Shown here: positions 6,303 through 10,322 of the stretch, piece by piece | Layout of the letters: every line of letters begins with the position of its first letter | Numbering within the stretch: position 1 is the stretch's first letter | From: Candidatus Bathyarchaeota archaeon | Lineage (GTDB): Archaea; Thermoproteota; Bathyarchaeia; 40CM-2-53-6 | Direction of reading: 5' to 3' | DNA: 10,322 nt | Assembly (NCBI GenBank): GCA_005884605.1 | Contig: VBBE01000003.1 | Span: 1 to 10,322, forward strand | Made by a program: the position numbers and the translations under genes | Notes under the pieces: model-generated | The model's input: the letters and a program-made list of their open reading frames with translations, nothing else | The model's database searches: none | Told to the model about the DNA's origin: nothing

Positions 6303-6312
6303 TTTCAGAGTT
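6303..6312 (-). promoter_or_regulatory. Candidate operator motif upstream of gene C
   Basis: The minus strand reads AACTCTGAAA, directly downstream of an AT-rich box (GATAAACCCTAATTAG, about 6313-6328) that may hold the TATA element. The word matches the copies before gene A, one of them exactly. Confidence 0.35.
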
Positions 6313-6407
6313 CTAATTAGGGTTTATCGAATCCCAAAATAATAATGGCGGAGAGAGTTGAAGGCAATTGAATATGAGCGGCCACGGACTGCGATGGGCG
6401 AGCGCTT

Positions 6408-6919
6408 TTGGTTGATAATGGAACAATAGTTTTCGTTGCCGAATTGGGTGCGGTCATCGCCAGATCCTGGCTCGTTTCCGAATTACTGATCAGGCTCATC
6501 ACGAGGGGCGCCAAGAGAGCGGGTGCATCCGCGGACCTAATCAGGAATGTTCGCGAGGGACTGAGTATTCTCTGGGTTGTCTTTGTGACAGCGTGGCTTG
6601 TCATTGTCACGGGATTGGGGTCAATATTTTCTTTTCTGACCTCTCTGGAATAGCAGGATTAGCGATCTCCCTGGCGTTACAGAATACTCTGAGTAACATA
6701 ATCTCAGGAATCTTGATACTATCAGATAGAGTCCTACGACTTCACGACTCAATCGAGTACAGTGGAGTGAAAGGCAAAGTCGTGAAGATAGGCTTGAGGG
6801 CGACCTGGGTCAAGACGGACAGCGGCGATATCGCGATAATAAGCAACAACTATCTCGCGAACGGTCCCTTGGTAAACTTCACTGCCAGCGAACGTCTTGA
6901 GAGGAAGTTGCGCCTATGA
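6408..6919 (+). pseudogene. MscS-type small mechanosensitive channel, frameshifted and truncated
   Basis: Two overlapping frames together make one MscS-like protein. The first frame (6408-6653, TTG start) gives two hydrophobic segments, ending VTGLGSIFSFLTSLE. The second frame gives SGIAGLAISLALQNTLSNII, the pore-lining TM3 of MscS channels, followed by GILILSDRVLRLHDSIEY and the beta domain KVVKIGLRATWVKTDSGDIA. The junction needs a -1 shift near 6627-6646, in a T- and CT-rich run (TTTTCTTTTCTGACCTCTCT) with no canonical slippery heptamer. The protein then stops at 6919 just where the C-terminal alpha/beta domain should begin. MscS proteins open under membrane tension to release solutes in osmotic downshock. 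Frameshift plus truncation suggests decay; a sequencing indel in a genuinely short homolog is the alternative. Confidence 0.75.
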
Positions 6920-7021
6920 TTTTGTCAGACTACTTTCATAGTGCCTAATTCCCACGCCCATACCCGTCTTTGTCTGACGCGCTCTGGTCGAACATACAAG
7001 TTGTCCGAATATCTTACACGG

Positions 7022-7068
7022 AGAAAAACAAGGGAAGGGACAAACGACTCACCCAAGTCGCCCGTCCC
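7022..7068 (-). terminator. Hairpin plus T-run terminator of the amidase gene
   Basis: About 10 nt past the amidase stop, the minus-strand RNA can fold a 13-bp stem from 7068-7056 and 7049-7037 with a 6-nt loop. The three central pairs are G-U in that RNA but A-C mismatches on the opposite strand, so the structure is meant for the amidase transcript. A U-rich run with five U (7028-7024) follows, as in archaeal termination signals. Confidence 0.65.
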
Positions 7069-7077
7069 ATACTTTGG

Positions 7078-8889
7078 CTATAGGTGACTTACTAGTGGGC
7101 CTGCTGTTGGTTTCGTCCGTGGGTGGCGACGGCCTGGAGTTGGATTTGGCTCTGTGAAGGGTAGCGTCTGGAGGAACTGTGGCACCTGCCTTGCGTGTGT
7201 CACTGCTTCGAAGCCAGATGCTAGCTTGATCAAAGTTGGCTCACTGAAGGCTGTGCTGAAGAAAGATATTCCGACCGGGACGCCGAAGGTCATGCCCATC
7301 GGCACATTGATGTTAGGATAACCAACGATCGCCGGCGGCGACGAGCTGCCTACCACAAAGTGGTCGCCGTTGATCAAGTCCGTCGGCCACGACGGGTTAT
7401 CCGTTGGGGCCACTATCGCGTCGAGATTGAATTCCTTCAAGAGCATGTCGATGCCCTCCGTGGCGCCAAACAGTATGTCCGCTGCGATTGCCTGATTGTA
7501 CGACATCCCCAAGGGTTGTGTTGCGTTAGGGTCCGAGCTGAACGTCTCCGCGAGTTCGAAGATCTCTTGTCCAAAGAAGGGCATTTCTTGAGCTGCATGA
7601 GCTGTGTTGAAGGCGATTAGATCCGCTACTGTCCCACTGGCCGTTGGCACGCCGGTCCTGGTTGCAAGATAGTTCTGTATGTCGGTCTTGAACTCGAAGA
7701 GAAGCACCGTGAATTCATTGAGCCCACTGAAAAGGTCCGAGAAATGCGGGAAGAACACGTCCACTAGAATCGCACCGGCGTTCGTCATAGCCGTTAATGA
7801 CTGTTCGAATACTGCGTCTAGCTTTGGACTGAACCCTTCAAAATCCCGGGAAACGCCGATTCTTGAGCCGTTTAACCCGTTAGTGTTGACGAACGCTGCA
7901 TAGCTGGCCGGTAGCTTCGGTCGTTTTTGACCCTGCTTGCCTATCGGGCTTGTGCTTGTCGCGGGGTCTCCTGGGTCGGGTGTTCGCTGAGCGATCGCGT
8001 CAAGAACAATCGCCGCATCCAATACCGTCCGCGCGTGTGGACCCGCTGTGTCTTGGGTGTGCGAGATGGGTATGATTCCTGCACGGCTGACCAGTCCGAC
8101 GGTAGGCTTGATGCCCACTACACCGTTGTGGTTCGCGGGACAGACGATGCTCCCGTCTGTCTCTGTACCGATGGAGACTGTGGTGAGGTTGCCTGATGCT
8201 GCTGCTCCTGATCCCGAGCTGGATCCGCACGGGTTCCGGTCGAGGGCGTAGGGCATGTTGCATTGGCCTCCGCGTCCGGACCAGCCGCTGGACGAGAAGA
8301 ACGAGCGGAAGTTGGCCCATTCGCTTAGGTTCGTCTTTCCGAGTATTATGGCACCCACCTTTCTAAGATTCGCAGCGACCGTTGAGTCTTGGAGTGCTGG
8401 TGTCCCGACTAGTGCGAGGGAGCCTGCAGCTGTCTGCATCTGATCATGAGTATCCACATTGTCTTTCAAGAGGATCGGTATTCCCATCATCGGACCTAGG
8501 ACGGTTCCTGATTGACGCATCTGGTCGATTTGGCCTGCGATGTTAAGTGCGTCTGGGTTGACTTGAAGGATTGAGTTGAGTTGTGGGCCGTTCTGGTCGA
8601 GCGCTGTGATGCGGGACAAGTAACTGTTAACGAGGGATTTGGCTGTTAGGGTCCCGGCTGCAAACATTGACTGGATCTGGGCGATGGTTATCTCTTCGAT
8701 ACTCGATGCGGGCCCAGTCTGAGGAAGCCTGGTAGGAGTAACGGTTTCTTGTCGGATTTCTGGGATCGACCCTAGGATTGTGGCAGAGCTGGCTGCGACC
8801 GCCGCCGCTACTGCTCCGTATTTTAGAAATTCTCTTCGCGAAACTTTCTTTTCTGGTTTCTCTGTTTCTTGGGTTGTCATATCTGACAT
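7078..8889 (-). CDS. Tat-exported amidase-signature hydrolase
   Basis: The 603-residue protein opens with a twin-arginine signal, SRREFLK at 17-23, and a hydrophobic Ala-rich helix at 25-41, so it is likely exported folded. The core is an amidase-signature enzyme: LLKDNVDT supplies the base Lys142, NPCGSSSGSG supplies the cis-Ser (about Ser223), and GTETDGSIVCP supplies the nucleophile Ser247. This Ser-cisSer-Lys triad cleaves amide bonds. GTETDGS followed by IVCPA is typical of the branch of stand-alone secreted or peptide amidases, not GatA of tRNA amidation, which has no signal peptide. The substrate cannot be told; peptides or external amides as nitrogen sources fit. The tail after about 580 is Pro/Arg-rich. 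The start is ATG at 8889, preceded by GGGGA; Met4 is an alternative. It is a single-gene unit with its own promoter and terminator. Confidence 0.92.
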   Translation of the reverse strand: MSDMTTQETEKPEKKVSRREFLKYGAVAAAVAASSATILGSIPEIRQETVTPTRLPQTGPASSIEEITIAQIQSMFAAGTLTAKSLVNSYLSRITALDQNGPQLNSILQVNPDALNIAGQIDQMRQSGTVLGPMMGIPILLKDNVDTHDQMQTAAGSLALVGTPALQDSTVAANLRKVGAIILGKTNLSEWANFRSFFSSSGWSGRGGQCNMPYALDRNPCGSSSGSGAAASGNLTTVSIGTETDGSIVCPANHNGVVGIKPTVGLVSRAGIIPISHTQDTAGPHARTVLDAAIVLDAIAQRTPDPGDPATSTSPIGKQGQKRPKLPASYAAFVNTNGLNGSRIGVSRDFEGFSPKLDAVFEQSLTAMTNAGAILVDVFFPHFSDLFSGLNEFTVLLFEFKTDIQNYLATRTGVPTASGTVADLIAFNTAHAAQEMPFFGQEIFELAETFSSDPNATQPLGMSYNQAIAADILFGATEGIDMLLKEFNLDAIVAPTDNPSWPTDLINGDHFVVGSSSPPAIVGYPNINVPMGMTFGVPVGISFFSTAFSEPTLIKLASGFEAVTHARQVPQFLQTLPFTEPNPTPGRRHPRTKPTAGPLVSHL

Positions 8890-8928
8890 TGACCCATTTC
8901 CCCGTGGAGAAGCTTCTACGCCGGTCGT

Positions 8929-9018
8929 TCAATTATTAACAGTTTCTATGGAATGCTCGAAGAGGCTTGAGACTGAGCTGACCATCTCGTCTAGGGACTG
9001 TCCGCATCGCGTGCACAA
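8929..9018 (-). CDS. Possible 29-residue CxxC small ORF
   Basis: From a TTG at 9018 this frame reads MCTRCGQSLDEMVSSVSSLF and ends at 8929. CTRCG is a half zinc-knuckle or redox motif, and the rest looks like an amphipathic helix. It lies in the 145-bp gap between ArsC and the amidase, on the same strand as both, starting 17 nt after the ArsC stop. No clear Shine-Dalgarno sequence precedes it, and it overlaps the putative amidase TATA box. It could be a remnant of a longer zinc-ribbon protein, or chance. Confidence 0.2.
   Translation of the reverse strand: MCTRCGQSLDEMVSSVSSLFEHSIETVNN
8930..8940 (-). promoter_or_regulatory. TATA-like element of the amidase gene
   Basis: The minus strand reads GTTAATAATTG about 45 nt before the ATG at 8889. 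With usual archaeal spacing this gives a leader of around 20 nt containing a GGGGA ribosome site. Confidence 0.4.
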
Positions 9019-9034
9019 ATTTGTAACGAGGATC

Positions 9035-9460
9035 TCAGCTAGACATAGCGTGAAGAACCTCTGTTGACGTGGAAAGGTCTCGGACCTTGCTCTCTATTTC
9101 GTCCCTAATCTTTCTCACCTCTTCCAACAGCTTACCCTTTGGATCTTTCAGGTGCCATTCGATCAGCTTCTTCTGCATCTGAGCAATGATCGGTTTCGGA
9201 CACGCTTCTTCGATGGAGCAGCCCATGATCACGACAAGGCTTGCTTGTTCAATCATTTCTGGTGTGAGAGTCTTTGGATGGTTGTTCGAGATGTCGATGT
9301 TGCGCTCGTGCATCGCTTGGACTACGATTGGGTTGATTTTCGAGGAAGGAATGGTCCCTGCGCTCTGGGCGTTCAGTCCATGCTTTCTGGCGAAGGCCTC
9401 GGCCATCTGGCTTCGTCCCGCGTTCTCAACACAGATAAACAGTACGGGACCCTTGGCCAT
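9035..9460 (-). CDS. arsC: Arsenate reductase, thioredoxin-coupled (low-MW phosphatase fold)
   Basis: The 141-residue length fits ArsC of the low-molecular-weight tyrosine phosphatase fold. The P-loop is C10-VENAG-R16-S, with Glu12 where His is common. The resolving cysteines are Cys81 and Cys87 in MGCSIEEACP, matching the Cys10/Cys82/Cys89 trio of the S. aureus enzyme. Asp106 in LKDPKG is the expected acid of the phosphatase loop. The enzyme reduces arsenate to arsenite through a disulfide cascade and is reset by thioredoxin in the cytoplasm. The ATG at 9460 lies inside the 3' end of the aquaporin gene (35-nt overlap), so the two are translated together. A plain tyrosine phosphatase is unlikely because the two extra cysteines are present. 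Confidence 0.9.
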   Translation of the reverse strand: MAKGPVLFICVENAGRSQMAEAFARKHGLNAQSAGTIPSSKINPIVVQAMHERNIDISNNHPKTLTPEMIEQASLVVIMGCSIEEACPKPIIAQMQKKLIEWHLKDPKGKLLEEVRKIRDEIESKVRDLSTSTEVLHAMSS

Positions 9461-10217
9461 TTCTGGCTCTCTCGAAGAACCTGAATACTAGTCCGGCAAT
9501 TAAACCCCCTACGAAGGGTCCAATCAAGTAAACGTAGAGATTCGTCAGATACCCTGACGCGAGGGCTGGTCCGAGACTTCGGACTGGATTAAGTGAGGCG
9601 TTGGTCAGCCGACCCAGCGCAAGAATAATCACGAATAGGGTCGATCCGATGAGTGCAGCCTCTCCCGGCTTCTTGTGAACTCGTAATGAGGCTACGAATC
9701 CTGACATCGCCAGCACGAATGTCCCTGCGGTCTCCAGTAACGCGCCGACAGAAGGGCTCACGTCCGTAGCCAGTTTCGTGGCGCCGAGGTCTACTGAGGA
9801 TCCGAATTGGCTGAAAATGAGTTTTACCGTGAATGCCCCCAGCAGTCCGCCTAGAAGTTGGAATGAAATATACGGGAGAAACATTTCCAGGGATGTTTTT
9901 CCGGCGATCGTGTGGGCGAGCGTTATCGCTGGGTTTATGTGTGCTCCGGAAATTCTGCCGAGCAGAAGGATGACAAGAGCAACTGTCGCTCCAAATGCGA
10001 ATCCGATGATGAGAAGAGCCTCGAAAGTAGTGATGCCTTGAGCTAGCGAGACGGCTGCGACGGTCCCGGGTCCGATGAGGACGAGCATGTAGGTGCCTAG
10101 AAGCTCTGAGAGACAGCGTGCTGCGCGGCTTGCGTGGGGATGTATTGACAACACTGTAATCTCGGCAGTTTTCGGCTCGCGTCTAAACCCTTGTTCGGAA
10201 GGAAACCGTTCAAACAC
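9426..10217 (-). CDS. MIP-family channel, likely aquaglyceroporin/arsenite channel (AqpS-like)
   Basis: The 263 residues contain six hydrophobic helices and two half-helix motifs: NPA at 95-97 (SGAHINPAIT) and NPV at 210-212 (NASLNPVRSLGPAL), the second with Val for Ala. Aligning by eye on E. coli AqpZ, the selectivity filter is Phe75, Ile198, Ala207 and Arg213. The His of water-specific channels is replaced by Ile198, which suggests a wider, less polar pore for glycerol or metalloids. The overlap with arsC points to arsenite export down its gradient after arsenate reduction, as proposed for AqpS in rhizobia. The start is GTG at 10217, giving about 34 residues before TM1; a GTG near 10156 is possible too and would remove about 20 of them. 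Function as an arsenite channel is inferred from context and filter. Confidence 0.85.
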   Translation of the reverse strand: MFERFPSEQGFRREPKTAEITVLSIHPHASRAARCLSELLGTYMLVLIGPGTVAAVSLAQGITTFEALLIIGFAFGATVALVILLLGRISGAHINPAITLAHTIAGKTSLEMFLPYISFQLLGGLLGAFTVKLIFSQFGSSVDLGATKLATDVSPSVGALLETAGTFVLAMSGFVASLRVHKKPGEAALIGSTLFVIILALGRLTNASLNPVRSLGPALASGYLTNLYVYLIGPFVGGLIAGLVFRFFERARNGQGSRTVYLC

Positions 10218-10271
10218 GGCTGGCTTCGAATCGTAAGATAGATGAACCCACGGGTAGACGCGGTGGTCCGT

Positions 10272-10322
10272 GCGGCCGTAGTCTAGCCTGGTCTAGGACA
10301 TAGCACGGGGACGTCCAGTGGG
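10272..10322 (+). tRNA. 5' part of a tRNA gene, probably intron-containing (cut by window end)
   Basis: GCGGCCG (10272-10278) fits an acceptor strand and TA fits positions 8-9. The next stretch, GTCTAGCCTGGTCTAGGAC (10281-10299), folds as a D-arm with the invariant A14, G18, G19 and A21 and matches the A-box. The following bases, ATAGCACGGGG, give no 5-bp anticodon stem and no T33, so an intron at a non-canonical site or an odd structure is implied. The acceptor strand is common in archaeal tRNA-Gly, but the anticodon is not visible. The 3' half lies outside the window. Confidence 0.5.

Noticed and set aside
6627..6646. Programmed -1 ribosomal frameshifting in the MscS gene
   Set aside because: No X-XXY-YYZ heptamer is present in the right phase and I see no clear downstream pseudoknot; mutation or a sequencing indel is simpler.
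7078..8889. Amidase as GatA of the tRNA amidotransferase
   Set aside because: It has a twin-arginine signal peptide and about 100 extra residues, and no GatB or GatC gene is nearby.
9035..9460. ArsC as an ordinary low-molecular-weight tyrosine phosphatase
   Set aside because: Cys81 and Cys87 in the GCSIEEACP segment are the redox pair of arsenate reductases, and the gene overlaps a metalloid-type channel gene.

Overview
The window looks like chromosomal DNA of an archaeon with middling GC. Evidence: a NurA-HerA gene pair, an archaeal-type coiled-coil protein, many TTG and GTG starts, TATA/BRE-like promoters with very short leaders, and several small winged-helix regulators. A TACK-group archaeon (Nitrososphaeria or Bathyarchaeia-like) is my best guess, but no marker gene here fixes the lineage.

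Layout. At the left edge lies the first codons of an unidentified gene, overlapped 4 nt by a 255-aa coiled-coil protein (31-798, minus). Divergent from it is a short TraB/TIKI-family protein (about 867-1592, plus). It converges on a minus-strand operon that reads, in transcription order, winged-helix protein A (5302-4754), winged-helix protein B (4747-4211), a hairpin spacer, NurA nuclease (4143-3037) and HerA ATPase (3034-1607). NurA and HerA form the DNA end-processing machine of archaeal recombination. The two winged-helix genes ahead of them are paralogs of each other and of a third gene, winged-helix protein C (6286-5786, minus). A further 82-aa winged-helix protein (5545-5793, plus) sits between. 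I found no named function for the winged-helix family. Its placement and a shared promoter-proximal motif (RACTCTGARA) suggest regulators of this locus, perhaps autoregulated.

Right half. A small MscS-type mechanosensitive channel (6408-6919, plus) is split by a -1 frameshift and lacks the usual C-terminal domain, so it is probably a pseudogene. A Tat-exported amidase-signature hydrolase (8889-7078, minus) follows, with a clear terminator hairpin beyond its stop. An aquaporin-family channel with a non-water-type pore filter (10217-9426) overlaps a thioredoxin-type ArsC arsenate reductase (9460-9035), an arrangement like AqpS/ArsC arsenic detoxification modules. At the right edge is the 5' part of a tRNA gene whose sequence after the D-arm cannot form a normal anticodon arm, which suggests an intron.

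The most unusual part is the NurA-HerA operon headed by two members of a three-paralog winged-helix family. No gene-free stretch exceeds 300 bases; the longest (5303-5544) holds a promoter, a 13-bp direct repeat and inverted repeats.
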